The notes under the pieces: generated by a model
Seen by the model: the letters and a program-made list of their open reading frames with translations, nothing else
What the model was told of the DNA's origin: nothing
The model's database searches: none
Position numbers and translations under genes: made by a program
Source: GCA-002722245 sp038154685
GTDB lineage: Bacteria; Bacteroidota; Bacteroidia; Flavobacteriales_C; GCA-002722245
Direction: 5' to 3'
DNA: 64,000 nt
NCBI GenBank assembly: GCA_038154685.1
Contig: JAYPYW010000006.1
Span: 20,672-84,671, forward strand
Part shown: one piece after another, positions 18,686 through 26,340 of the stretch
Layout of the letters: every line of letters starts with the position of its first letter
Numbering within the stretch: position 1 is the stretch's first letter

Positions 18686-21118
18686 TTAGTAGTTAGCGAT
18701 TCTTACGATATCAGCAAATACACCAGCTGCAGTTACACCTGCACCAGCACCAGCTCCTTGGATTACCATTGGTTGAGCAACATATCTGTCTGTGTATAAA
18801 GCTACTGTATTATCAGTTCCTTGTAAGTTGTAGAAAGGGTGAGATGAATCTACAGCTTGTAATTCAACTGTTGCTTTCCCTCCTTCGTACTTAGCAATAA
18901 CTCTTAATTTTCTGTTTTCAGCTTGAGCGTCACCAACCATTTTTTGGAAAGTAGCTTCATTATTCTTTAATACTCCAAAGAAATCATCAACCGACTCAAC
19001 TTCGAAACATGCTTTTGGAAGGATATCTTTTACCTCGATATCATCAAATTCCATTTTAACACCTGCCTCTCTCACTAAGATTAAGATCTTACGCTTAACA
19101 TCAACTCCTGATAAGTCGATTCTTGGATCTGGCTCAGTGTATCCCTCAGTCTTAGCCGACATAACTACATCGTGGAAGGTGTTGTTTCCATCGTAAGTAT
19201 TGAAGATGAAGTTTAAAGATCCAGAAACCGTAGCTTCAATCTTTTGAACTCTATCTCCTGAGTGAACTAAATCGTTGATTGTTCCAATTACAGGTAATCC
19301 AGCACCAACGTTAGTTTCGTATAAGAATTTAACATTGTTCTTTAAGCAAATAGCTTTAAGCTCTTGGTATAATTCGTAATCAGATGAACAAGCAATTTTG
19401 TTTGCAGTAACAACATTGATATTGTTTGATAAGGCCGCTTTGTAAACCGAAGCGATTTCGTAGTTCGCAGTACAGTCAACAAATACTGAGTTTCTTAAGT
19501 TCATTTCAGCGATTCTTTCAACTAAAGCATCCTTATCAAATACTTCGTTTGAAGCCTCAACTTTATCTTGCCAACCTTCTAAATCAACACCAGCCTCATC
19601 TAATAACATCTTTCTTGAGTTTGCTAAACCAGCAACTCTTACTACGATGTTTGAATTTTCTTGTAATACTTTTTGTTGTTGTTTTATTTGGTTCACTAGT
19701 TCTCCACCAACATTACCAACTCCAACTACAAATAAGTTTAATACTTTGTTTGATCCTTCAAAGTGGTTTTCATGAAGAACGTTTAACGCTTTCTTCACAT
19801 CCTTTTCTTCAATCACGGCTGAAATATTTCTTTCTGATGACCCTTGAGCGATAGCTCTTAAGTTTACACCATTACTACCAAGCGTGTTAAACATTTTACC
19901 ACTCACGTTAACCTGACCGCTCATCTTCTCACCAACTAAAGCGATAACAGATAATCCTGTTTCAACTCTTGGAGAATTGATTTTTCCAGTCTGGATTTCG
20001 AATTGGAATTCTTCTTTAACTGCATCAACAGCAGCATCAATATCTTCAGGTGAGATTGCAAATGAAATTGAGTGCTCAGAAGAAGCTTGAGTAATTAATA
20101 TAATGTTCACTTTAGCTCTTGAAAGTGCTCCAAATAAACGAGCAGAAGTACCAGGGATTCCAATCATTCCTGATCCACTTAAACTAGCTAAGGCGATTTT
20201 ATCAATTGAACTGATTCCTTTAATCGGCATACCTGAATCAGCACTAGCAGTAATCAATGTACCTTGATCTTCTGGTGCGAAAGTATTTTTGATTTTTAAA
20301 GGAATTCCTTTTTTGTATACCGGTAAAATTGTTGGAGGGTAAATAACCTTAGCTCCAAAATGCGAAAGCTCCATCGCCTCTTTGTAAGAAGCAAACTTCA
20401 CTGGGAAAGCAGCTTTTACTTTTCTTGGATCAGCAGTGTACATACCACTAACATCCGTCCAAATTTGTAATTCTGAAGCATCAACACCTGAAGCATATAA
20501 TGCAGCAGTAAAGTCTGACCCACCTCTTCCTAAAGTAGAAGTAACTCCTTCCTCAGTAGAAGCAACAAATCCAGGAGCAACAAATACTTGCGATGAACTT
20601 GCCTCGAAGAACTCTTTAATGTTCTTATAAGTCACATCATAAAGAACTGTAGCAGCTCCATGATTAGCATCTGTAAAAATTAAATTTCTTGAGTCTGCCA
20701 ATTCAGCCCCAATAGCTTTAGAAACAATAATAGAAGAAAGAGATTCACCAAAACTTACAACAAAGTCTGATGTTTTAGGAGATAATTCCTGAACTAAGAA
20801 AACACCATTTAAGATATCCTCTAATTGGTTTAAAAGAACTTTGATGTTCGCAATAACTCCACTTTGCTCATCAATTGAAACTAACTCTCTGATTGCATCA
20901 AAGTGCTTAGTTTCGATTTCCTTAACGATATCCTTGTAAGATTCGTCACCACTTGCTGCTAAATCACTTGCAGCTAAAAGCTTGTTTGTTACTTGCGACA
21001 TTGCAGAAACAACAACAATTACTCTCTCCTCTTTAGCTTCGTTTGCAACGATTTCTCCTACTTTCTTGATTGAGTCTGCTGTTCCTACAGATGTTCCTCC
21101 AAATTTTAAAACTTTCAT
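18686..21118 (-). CDS. thrA: bifunctional aspartokinase / homoserine dehydrogenase I
   Basis: 810 residues, the expected length of the fused ThrA. Aspartokinase part starts KFGGTSVGTADSI, includes GRGGSDFTAAL; central ACT domains (SGMIGIPGTSARLF and VALVGEKMSGQVNVSG) provide allosteric control by threonine in the family. Homoserine dehydrogenase begins NLFVVGVGNVGGELV and holds VTANKIACSSDY. Start ATG at 21118. A leader peptide gene and small hairpins upstream suggest attenuation. Confidence 0.97.
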   Translation of the reverse strand: MKVLKFGGTSVGTADSIKKVGEIVANEAKEERVIVVVSAMSQVTNKLLAASDLAASGDESYKDIVKEIETKHFDAIRELVSIDEQSGVIANIKVLLNQLEDILNGVFLVQELSPKTSDFVVSFGESLSSIIVSKAIGAELADSRNLIFTDANHGAATVLYDVTYKNIKEFFEASSSQVFVAPGFVASTEEGVTSTLGRGGSDFTAALYASGVDASELQIWTDVSGMYTADPRKVKAAFPVKFASYKEAMELSHFGAKVIYPPTILPVYKKGIPLKIKNTFAPEDQGTLITASADSGMPIKGISSIDKIALASLSGSGMIGIPGTSARLFGALSRAKVNIILITQASSEHSISFAISPEDIDAAVDAVKEEFQFEIQTGKINSPRVETGLSVIALVGEKMSGQVNVSGKMFNTLGSNGVNLRAIAQGSSERNISAVIEEKDVKKALNVLHENHFEGSNKVLNLFVVGVGNVGGELVNQIKQQQKVLQENSNIVVRVAGLANSRKMLLDEAGVDLEGWQDKVEASNEVFDKDALVERIAEMNLRNSVFVDCTANYEIASVYKAALSNNINVVTANKIACSSDYELYQELKAICLKNNVKFLYETNVGAGLPVIGTINDLVHSGDRVQKIEATVSGSLNFIFNTYDGNNTFHDVVMSAKTEGYTEPDPRIDLSGVDVKRKILILVREAGVKMEFDDIEVKDILPKACFEVESVDDFFGVLKNNEATFQKMVGDAQAENRKLRVIAKYEGGKATVELQAVDSSHPFYNLQGTDNTVALYTDRYVAQPMVIQGAGAGAGVTAAGVFADIVRIANY

Positions 21119-21146
21119 CTTCTATCTATTTATTGTTTTCGACCTG

Positions 21147-21161
21147 TGCGCCGAAGGCGCA
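21147..21161 (-). other. hairpin in the thrA 5' untranslated region
   Basis: TGCGCC-TTC-GGCGCA stem (6 base pairs) 29 bases before the thrA ATG, downstream of the leader terminator. No U-tract follows in the thrA direction. It may be a second element of the leader or a dispersed repeat scrap. Confidence 0.4.
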
Positions 21162-21230
21162 AAAATATTGAATTATAACGTGACTGAGTAATGTTTTACC
21201 CAGAAATAACTATGCTTATGAATTATATGT

Positions 21231-21253
21231 AAAAATTAAACCCCAAAAGGGGT
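21231..21253 (-). terminator. candidate thr attenuator (leader terminator)
   Basis: On the minus strand ACCCC-TTTT-GGGGT (5 base pairs) followed by TTAATTTTT. The 5' arm overlaps the last codons of the leader peptide and the U-tract overlaps and follows its stop, as in ribosome-dependent attenuators. Stem is short, so strength is uncertain. Confidence 0.5.
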
Positions 21254-21322
21254 AATAATAGCAATAGCGATGATGATAATCGTCGCTGTAGTTTGAATGA
21301 TATTAATGCTATTATTCTTCAT
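21236..21322 (-). CDS. thrL: Ile/Thr-rich leader peptide of the thr operon
   Basis: A 28-residue frame, ATG at 21322 and TAA at 21238-21236, upstream of thrA. It begins MKNNSINIIQTTATIIII and ends PFGV. Ten of 28 residues are isoleucine and four threonine, exactly the two end products that repress threonine operons by attenuation in enterobacteria. A 9-base segment near its start (AATAATAGC, 21316-21308) is perfectly complementary to one near its end (GCTATTATT, 21262-21254) next to the terminator arm, so alternative folds are possible. A TATCTTTG promoter box lies 9 bases before the ATG. Too short for ordinary gene calling; supported by composition and position only. Confidence 0.65.
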   Translation of the reverse strand: MKNNSINIIQTTATIIIIAIAIITPFGV

Positions 21323-21331
21323 TGAAGGCCC

Positions 21332-21339
21332 CAAAGATA
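21332..21339 (-). promoter_or_regulatory. -7 promoter box of the thr leader
   Basis: Minus-strand TATCTTTG, a perfect TAnnTTTG. TTCG at 21361-21358, 18 bases upstream, could be a weak -33 box. Distance to the leader ATG is 9 bases. Confidence 0.6.
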
Positions 21340-21378
21340 GTAAGAAAAAAGTAATAACGAATTTGAATTTTATTTCTT

Positions 21379-21465
21379 CTGACGCAGAGAGCGAAGAGAA
21401 GACGCAAAGAACCCTGAGCTATTCTCTCATTTCCTCTGGGCCTTCTTTTTGGACTCTGCGTCCCA
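21379..21465. repeat. dispersed repeat, GACGCAGAG family
   Basis: Arms GACGCAGAG and the complementary CTCTGCGTC at the ends, with GACGCAAAGAACCCTGAG in between. Explains the spurious open frames in both directions here. Confidence 0.6.
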
Positions 21466-21514
21466 AAAAAGTATGCAACCTCACTAAAAAGAAAGCGTAA
21501 ATTAGCCATTGATC

Positions 21515-22273
21515 ATGTTTAGGTTTATTGCTTACATTTCACTTTGTTTATGCTTATTCGGTTGTGCCGGAGGGCTCAAGGATAGTTATAGTAGCTCTGG
21601 TGGTGGACGTAAGTTTAAACTAAAGTTTAACGATTCCTTCGGAGGAACATCCGGACGAAAGGGTCAACTAGGTTTTCGGGATTCTTACGGTGGAGGATCA
21701 GGAAGAAAAAAGCAATTTGGATTTAGAGATTCTTATGGTGGAGCAGCTGGAAGAAGAGGGCAATTGGGGTTTCGTGATTCATATAGAGGTGGCGGTGGTC
21801 GCAGAAACCAACATGGTTTTAGAGACTCTTATGGTGGCGGTTCTGGGAGAAGAAGTCAATTAGGTTTCCGTGATTCTTACGGCGGAGGAAGTGGGCGCAG
21901 AAGTCAGCACGGATTTAGAGATTCCTATTCCGGTGGAGGTGGACGACGACCTCAAATTGGATTTAGAGACTCTTATGGAAGCGGGGGAAATGGAAGACGC
22001 AGTCAATTTGGATTCCGAGACACCTATGGAGGTGGCGGAAGAGCTAGAATAAAAACAAAGTATAAACGAGATCCTTATGGTTCTAGTTCGAGACAAAGCA
22101 GACGTGGGTATAAAGATCCTGAGAAAAAATGGTGGGATGTTACTGGAAGAAGGCGTCGACAAGGGAAACCATATCGAAATCGTAAATCTTATACAACGAA
22201 GGATAAAAAGCATACTATTCCTAAAAAGAAAAAGAAGATTAAGAGGACTACTAAGTTTGAAGGGGCTAAGTAA
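21515..22273 (+). CDS. Gly/Arg-rich tandem-repeat lipoprotein
   Basis: 252 residues from ATG 21515. Signal peptide with lipobox LFGC. Residues about 40-180 are eight to nine tandem units of 16 residues (one of 17), consensus (L/H/F)GFRDSYGGGSGRRSQ; the first unit is degenerate (KFNDSFGGTSGRKGQ). The DNA repeat period is therefore 48 bases. The C-terminal 70 residues are very basic (GRRRRQGKPYRNRKSYT, KKKKKIKRTTK). No known domain is recognised. A cell-envelope protein carrying a long positively charged Gly/Arg/Tyr tract might bind polyanions such as extracellular DNA, polysaccharide or LPS; that is inference from composition. No obvious partner gene. Confidence 0.75.
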   Translation: MFRFIAYISLCLCLFGCAGGLKDSYSSSGGGRKFKLKFNDSFGGTSGRKGQLGFRDSYGGGSGRKKQFGFRDSYGGAAGRRGQLGFRDSYRGGGGRRNQHGFRDSYGGGSGRRSQLGFRDSYGGGSGRRSQHGFRDSYSGGGGRRPQIGFRDSYGSGGNGRRSQFGFRDTYGGGGRARIKTKYKRDPYGSSSRQSRRGYKDPEKKWWDVTGRRRRQGKPYRNRKSYTTKDKKHTIPKKKKKIKRTTKFEGAK

Positions 22274-22366
22274 CCTTTTCAAGATAAAAATCATGTTTTC
22301 CCTTGATTACCATCATTTATTTGGGTTCAATATCTATTGATCTTAGCGCTATAAAATTTAAACGCT

Positions 22367-22771
22367 ATGATTACATTAAACCAAGGAGAGATAAAACTAG
22401 ACTTAAACGTTACGCAAAAAGGAAAATTAACTTTGGACGAATTAGGGTTAAAATCAGAAGACCTATTTATCGAAGGAGGTAACCTTAGATTAGTAATAGA
22501 TATCGAACAATCTAAAAACATCCAATTTGCTAGTCATCCAACCATCGAATTGAAATATGCCGAAAAAATGGAAGAAACCCATTGGTCTGTTGAATTTAAC
22601 GGTGAAACAGTTTTGGATAAATATGATCATTCTGGAAATGCGACTCTTTTGTTGTTGAAACGCGATGCGTTATCTGATATTCATCATCATCAGAATCAAT
22701 TAATAGTGCATGCTCAATTAACTTCGGGAGCTCATATTAATACGGAAGAAAGCTTCATTACGTTGTTTTAA
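22367..22771 (+). CDS. hypothetical protein
   Basis: 134 residues, not recognised. Acidic, no signal peptide or membrane helix, alternating strand-like segments (EIKLDLNVTQKGKLTLDELGL, NLRLVIDIEQSK, HWSVEFNGETVLD, NQLIVHAQLTSGAHI) that suggest a small beta sandwich, and an HHHQ stretch. Single gene with a strong terminator after it. The frame, codon use and terminator support a real gene. Confidence 0.6.
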   Translation: MITLNQGEIKLDLNVTQKGKLTLDELGLKSEDLFIEGGNLRLVIDIEQSKNIQFASHPTIELKYAEKMEETHWSVEFNGETVLDKYDHSGNATLLLLKRDALSDIHHHQNQLIVHAQLTSGAHINTEESFITLF

Positions 22772-22794
22772 ATAGGATAAACTTGTTTTGATTG

Positions 22795-22820
22795 GCCAGC
22801 ACTTTTGTGCTGGCTTTTTT
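22795..22820 (+). terminator. rho-independent terminator
   Basis: GCCAGCAC-TTTT-GTGCTGGC followed by six Ts, 24 bases after the stop of the hypothetical gene. Confidence 0.92.
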
Positions 22821-22825
22821 GTTTG

Positions 22826-22936
22826 TCGCCCACGGGTCCCTCAGATCTCTTGGTTTTTTGTCAGCAAAGCTGACATATACCTAAATAGAAATAATTTTGT
22901 TGTTAAAATAAATCTGCGAAATCAGTCGGATCTGTG
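22826..22936. repeat. degenerate dispersed element, family C
   Basis: Begins CGCCCACGGGTCCCTCAGATC, contains the internal hairpin GTCAGCAAAGCTGAC and a segment TTTTGTTGTTAAAATAAATC, and ends near GGATCTGTGGG. Same layout as the element at 34193-34409, more decayed. Confidence 0.6.
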
Positions 22937-22950
22937 GGTAAATCAAAACG

Positions 22951-22974
22951 AACTTTCAAAAAGTTTTGAAAGTT
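22951..22974. promoter_or_regulatory. palindromic operator upstream of the GbsR/MarR gene
   Basis: Arms AACTTTCAAAA and TTTTGAAAGTT (11 bases) around AG. The -33 TTTG (22965-22968) lies inside the right arm. The core TTTCAA-N6-TTGAAA recurs at 23525-23542. Expected effect is autorepression by the adjacent regulator. Confidence 0.65.
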
Positions 22975-22987
22975 TAGAAAATATATT

Positions 22988-22995
22988 TAACATTG
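22988..22995 (+). promoter_or_regulatory. -7 promoter box of the GbsR/MarR gene
   Basis: TAACATTG (one mismatch to TAnnTTTG), 19 bases after a TTTG -33 box and 4 bases before the ATG at 23000. Confidence 0.6.
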
Positions 22996-22999
22996 TGTC

Positions 23000-23506
23000 A
23001 TGAAATTAATAGAAGCACAAGAAAAGTTTATTGCAGCATGGGGAGCCTTTGGTACTCAATGGGGGATCAACAGAACTATGGCGCAAATTCATGCGCTTCT
23101 TTTAGTAAGTGACGAACCACTTTCGGCGGATGATATTATGAAACAATTAAATGTTTCTAGAGGAAATGTAAATATGAATGTTCGAGAGTTAATGACTTGG
23201 GGAATTGTTCATAAAGTATTGAAATTCGGAGAAAGAAAGGAGTTTTTTAGCGCTGAAAAAGATATTTACAAAACAGCAATTCAAATTTTAAAAGAAAGAC
23301 GAAAAAGAGAATTAGTTCCTGTACTAGAATTACTTGGAGGTTTAGCTGATGCTGACATTAAAGAAGAAGGTGGAGAAGATTTTAAAAAGCTAATGGGGGA
23401 GATAAACAGATTTGGAGAGAGTACGAACAAGATGTTAGATAAAATGGTTAAGGCAGATGAACACTGGTTTACAGGGTCTTTAATGAAGTTCTTGGTGAAG
23501 AAGTAA
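23000..23506 (+). CDS. GbsR/MarR-family transcriptional regulator
   Basis: 168 residues, GbsR-type winged helix. EAQEKFIAAWGAFGTQWGINRTMAQIHALLL at the start and LSADDIMKQLNVSRGNVNMNVRELMTWGIVHKV as the recognition region are characteristic. Family members act as dimeric repressors, several answering to osmolytes or lipophilic compounds. It is preceded by a 24-base palindrome over its -33 box, and a second half-similar palindrome precedes the next gene. First gene of a cluster of seven same-strand genes. Confidence 0.88.
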   Translation: MKLIEAQEKFIAAWGAFGTQWGINRTMAQIHALLLVSDEPLSADDIMKQLNVSRGNVNMNVRELMTWGIVHKVLKFGERKEFFSAEKDIYKTAIQILKERRKRELVPVLELLGGLADADIKEEGGEDFKKLMGEINRFGESTNKMLDKMVKADEHWFTGSLMKFLVKK

Positions 23507-23524
23507 AAAAATTTGCAACCAAAC

Positions 23525-23542
23525 TTTCAATATAAATTGAAA
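23525..23542. promoter_or_regulatory. second palindrome, upstream of the methyltransferase
   Basis: TTTCAAT-ATAA-ATTGAAA, 7-base arms. Shares TTTCAA-N6-TTGAAA and the 18-base length with the centre of 22951-22974. Located 12 bases before the methyltransferase ATG. Confidence 0.6.
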
Positions 23543-23554
23543 ATATTGAACAAC

Positions 23555-24454
23555 ATGAAAACAAAAGCACAAACACTCAATCGATCTACTCGAAATACAT
23601 TTCAAACCGAAACTGGAAATGCTGTGGTAGATTATTACACTGATGCAGGCCCCGATTATGAGTTCTGGAGTAAAAACTTCAATATGCATTTTGGATTTTC
23701 TGTTAAAAGATGGGATTGTCTGAGCAGAGAAGTTATGTTGCAAAGAATGAATCAAGTGGTATTGGATTCATTAAACATACAACCAGGTGCTGAGGTGGTT
23801 GATATGGGATGTGGTTTAGGCGCAACTGTTAGATATGGAGCTCAAAATTTTCCGGGCGCTAAATTCACTGGTTTTACCATTACTCCTTGGCAAGTAAAGC
23901 AGTCGGGTGAACTAATTGATCAGTTTGATTTATCCAATGCGGAAGTGAAATTTGGTGATTATAATCAGTTGCCAATTGAATCGGGTACAATTGACGCGGC
24001 ATACGGACTGGAAAGCATTTGTCATGCTGCGGGGACAGATAAAGCGGTACCATTAAGTGAGGCCTACAGAGTTTTAAAAACAGGAGGAAGTTTCACCATG
24101 GTAGATGGTTTTATTAAAAAACCGGAAGCGCAATTATCCCGAATAGTTAAAAGCATGTATGATGTAGTTTGTGAGAACTGGGCATTACCAAGCTTTCCAA
24201 ATATTAACGAGGTAGTTTACAAAATGAAATGTTTGGTTTTTTTTGGAATCGAAGTGAAAGAAATTAGCTGGCAAATTGCTCCTAGTGCAGTTCATGCACC
24301 TTTCTTAACGTTACTGTTTTTAATTAAAAGTGTCCTAAAAGGAGAGAAGTTAAAAAAGCAAAGTTGGAAAAATTTAAAAGCGTGCTTTATGATTTTCTTT
24401 TTAGGATTGTTTAGAAGTTCAATTGGGTACTATAAAATAACAGCAAGTAAATAA
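23555..24454 (+). CDS. SAM-dependent methyltransferase, sterol/tocopherol-type
   Basis: 299 residues from the ATG at 23555 (a TTG/ATG further upstream would run through the palindrome). Class I fold: motif I VVDMGCGLGATVRYGA, FTGFTITPWQVKQ, GLESICHA, EAYRVLKTGGSFTMVDG. The N-terminal FWSKNFNMHFGF and the C-terminal RSSIGYYKITASK resemble UbiE/sterol C24/gamma-tocopherol methyltransferases, so the substrate is probably a lipid or prenylated ring. The C-terminal part is hydrophobic and may touch the membrane. Stop overlaps the next ATG (TAATG). Confidence 0.85.
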   Translation: MKTKAQTLNRSTRNTFQTETGNAVVDYYTDAGPDYEFWSKNFNMHFGFSVKRWDCLSREVMLQRMNQVVLDSLNIQPGAEVVDMGCGLGATVRYGAQNFPGAKFTGFTITPWQVKQSGELIDQFDLSNAEVKFGDYNQLPIESGTIDAAYGLESICHAAGTDKAVPLSEAYRVLKTGGSFTMVDGFIKKPEAQLSRIVKSMYDVVCENWALPSFPNINEVVYKMKCLVFFGIEVKEISWQIAPSAVHAPFLTLLFLIKSVLKGEKLKKQSWKNLKACFMIFFLGLFRSSIGYYKITASK

Positions 24455-24849
24455 TGGAATTACATTTAAAAATAATAGGTTGGGTTTTAGTTTTATTGAG
24501 TTTTTCTCATATAGCCTTCCCTTGGTATTTCAGTTGGAAAACGGATTTTGGGAAAGTGAGTTTAATTAATCGACAGATGTTTAAAGTTCATGTGTTTTTT
24601 ATTGCCTTATTTGTTTTGTTAACTGGATTGATGAATTTGAATTTATCGGAAGATTTAATTACAACTCATTTGGGGAGATGGATTTGTTTAGGCTTAGGAT
24701 TCTTTTGGGGATTAAGATCGATAATTCAGTTTTTTGGTTACTCCTCTAAAATTTGGAAAGGAAAGTTTTTTGAAACGACAATGCATGTATTCTTCTCTTT
24801 GTTTTGGATATACATGACGGTTGTTTATTTTAAAATCGGATTGGCATGA
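24454..24849 (+). CDS. small membrane protein
   Basis: 131 residues with four hydrophobic helices (IIGWVLVLLSFSHIAF, VFFIALFVLLTGL, WICLGLGFFWGL, HVFFSLFWIYMTVVYF). Family not recognised. Overlaps the methyltransferase stop (TAATG) and the next start (ATGA), so it is translationally coupled to both; it probably works with them at the membrane. Confidence 0.7.
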   Translation: MELHLKIIGWVLVLLSFSHIAFPWYFSWKTDFGKVSLINRQMFKVHVFFIALFVLLTGLMNLNLSEDLITTHLGRWICLGLGFFWGLRSIIQFFGYSSKIWKGKFFETTMHVFFSLFWIYMTVVYFKIGLA

Positions 24850-25661
24850 AAAAGTATAGTATAGTTTTCGATAATAGATGTGTGGTTTGCAATATTGGAG
24901 CAAGAAGTTTTAAAACTCTTGGTTTAATGGATGATGAACAAGGTATAGCTTTAGATAGTTACCAAGAGAATGCTATCGCATGCAATGTGGATCCAAATAG
25001 GGCTTGCGATGAAATGGCAGTGATAGATTTGGAGTCTTTAGAAGTAACTTATGGATACGACGGTTGGGTTCAAGTTATAAGTCAGAAAAGCAAAGCACTA
25101 TCTAATTTTATGAAACTTGGATTAGTTAAAGCTATTGGAAACCCCTTGTATATTTTCTTTGCAAGTAATAGAAGGATTATTGCCCCGCTTAAGATTGATG
25201 AAACTACGTGCGAACCAAAACTGAAAAAGGGATACAGGTTTTCGCTTTTGGTTTTATTGGGCTTATTCTCTGGAGTAATTACTTACCAAAAAGGGGAGCT
25301 TTTAGCTTTAACAGAATGGTTTGATTTCCTCGATGGTTGGAAGCTAATATCAGTTACTGGAGTAGGTTGGTTGTTAACAGGATTAATGTATCAAAAACCC
25401 AACAAATGGGATTACTGGGGCCACTTATCAGTAATTGCAGGAACGGCTATTTTTCTTCAAATGTTGGCATTTATTGGTTATTCAATTTTTCCTTCAATTG
25501 GCTGGGTGATTGGTTCGATGTTGTTGAGTGACCTGCTAATGATTTGGATGCATTATAAGCGTATGAAAATGATGGGAATGAGTCAGAAATACACTTGGAT
25601 TTGGTGGCTTAACCTTCACATTTCAGCAGGGATTCTAATAGGAATATATTTCACAATGTAG
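24846..25661 (+). CDS. DCC (DUF393/YuxK) thiol-redox protein fused to a membrane domain
   Basis: 271 residues. The N-terminus IVFDNRCVVCN is the DxxCxxC signature of the DCC/DUF393 family, a predicted thiol-disulfide oxidoreductase. Residues 120-271 add about four membrane helices, so the redox head is anchored. The stop TAG (25659-25661) is formed by the first bases of a dispersed palindromic element, suggesting that the original C-terminus was longer or different. Overlaps the preceding gene by 4 bases. Confidence 0.82.
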   Translation: MKKYSIVFDNRCVVCNIGARSFKTLGLMDDEQGIALDSYQENAIACNVDPNRACDEMAVIDLESLEVTYGYDGWVQVISQKSKALSNFMKLGLVKAIGNPLYIFFASNRRIIAPLKIDETTCEPKLKKGYRFSLLVLLGLFSGVITYQKGELLALTEWFDFLDGWKLISVTGVGWLLTGLMYQKPNKWDYWGHLSVIAGTAIFLQMLAFIGYSIFPSIGWVIGSMLLSDLLMIWMHYKRMKMMGMSQKYTWIWWLNLHISAGILIGIYFTM

Positions 25662-25739
25662 GGGCACGGTTTTATGCCTGCCCGATCAAAACAATTTTTT
25701 AAACGCCTGTGCTAGGGCGGGCATAAAACCCGCCCCTAC
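25658..25739. repeat. palindromic dispersed repeat, family D
   Basis: Arms GTAGGGGC(..)GGTTTTATGCCTGCCC and GGGCGGGCATAAAACCCGCCCCTAC, imperfect, with a 30-base centre. The left end contributes the stop codon of the DCC gene. Confidence 0.8.
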
Positions 25740-25761
25740 GGGGGAACTATATCTAAATATT

Positions 25762-26268
25762 ATGGGAAATACGTTTATAAAAAAATGGGTGGGGTACAAT
25801 ACTGCTTCTACTCTTGGCGGATTGTTAACAGTGTTTTACTTCCCAATTATTGGAACATTATTAGTTGTTATTGGGCAAGCAATAATGTTGAGTAAGAAAG
25901 TAGGTTGGAGAGGGTTTTTATGGTTATTAAATCCTTTCATTTTCGGAATGTCAATTGCGGCTTACCAATTAGGGGCAGTCTGGGGAATTTTAGCAAACAT
26001 GATTGCTTTAGAAATTGTTTTCTTATTCACAATTGGGAGATTTAGCTATTTCATTTGGTCATTAATAGTTGGAATACCCACTGCTATATTTTTGACGATC
26101 TCTAGGTATGGTTTTGGCCTTGTAAACAATTGGTGGTTAGTTGGACTTTCACTGTTGATTTGCAGCTTTGTCCTTTGGTGGGCTGAGGCTTTATACCTCA
26201 ATTATATTATCGAATCAAAGGAGGAAGAACCAAAAAAAGACCCAGAGATTTTAGATTTAGGAATATAA
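25762..26268 (+). CDS. membrane protein, five or six helices
   Basis: 168 residues. Hydrophobic segments include LGGLLTVFYFPIIGTLLVVIG, FLWLLNPFIFGMSIAAY, WGILANMIALEIVFLF, FIWSLIVGIPTAIFLT and WLVGLSLLICSFVLWW; short acidic C-terminal tail. Not recognised. Lies between two dispersed palindromes in the GbsR-headed cluster. Confidence 0.65.
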   Translation: MGNTFIKKWVGYNTASTLGGLLTVFYFPIIGTLLVVIGQAIMLSKKVGWRGFLWLLNPFIFGMSIAAYQLGAVWGILANMIALEIVFLFTIGRFSYFIWSLIVGIPTAIFLTISRYGFGLVNNWWLVGLSLLICSFVLWWAEALYLNYIIESKEEEPKKDPEILDLGI

Positions 26269-26275
26269 AACACAT

Positions 26276-26307
26276 CCCTTGATCCCCTTTTGAAAGGGGA
26301 TCAAGGG
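26276..26307. repeat. perfect palindrome
   Basis: 15-base perfect arms CCCTTGATCCCCTTT / AAAGGGGATCAAGGG around TG, in the 72-base space between two genes of the cluster. Could be a dispersed repeat or transcript-processing hairpin. Confidence 0.75.
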
Positions 26308-26340
26308 GTATGTAAAGTCAAACATTAAAACAAAAACATC

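Noticed and set aside
19426..19854. 142-codon plus-strand frame inside thrA
   Set aside because: Antisense shadow of a well-conserved gene; low-complexity Leu/Gln-rich translation.
21297..21509. Overlapping open frames of 65-67 codons on both strands
   Set aside because: They run through the GACGCAGAG dispersed repeat and the thr promoter region; no conserved protein features.
21650..22050. Regular 48-base tandem repeats resembling a CRISPR or satellite array
   Set aside because: Units are contiguous, without spacers, and read in frame as GFRDSYGGGSGRR-type peptide behind a lipoprotein signal; this is a coding repeat.
21860..22294. 144-codon minus-strand frame over the repeat lipoprotein
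   Set aside because: Shadow of the tandem repeat; Ser/Thr/Pro-rich product with no supporting features.
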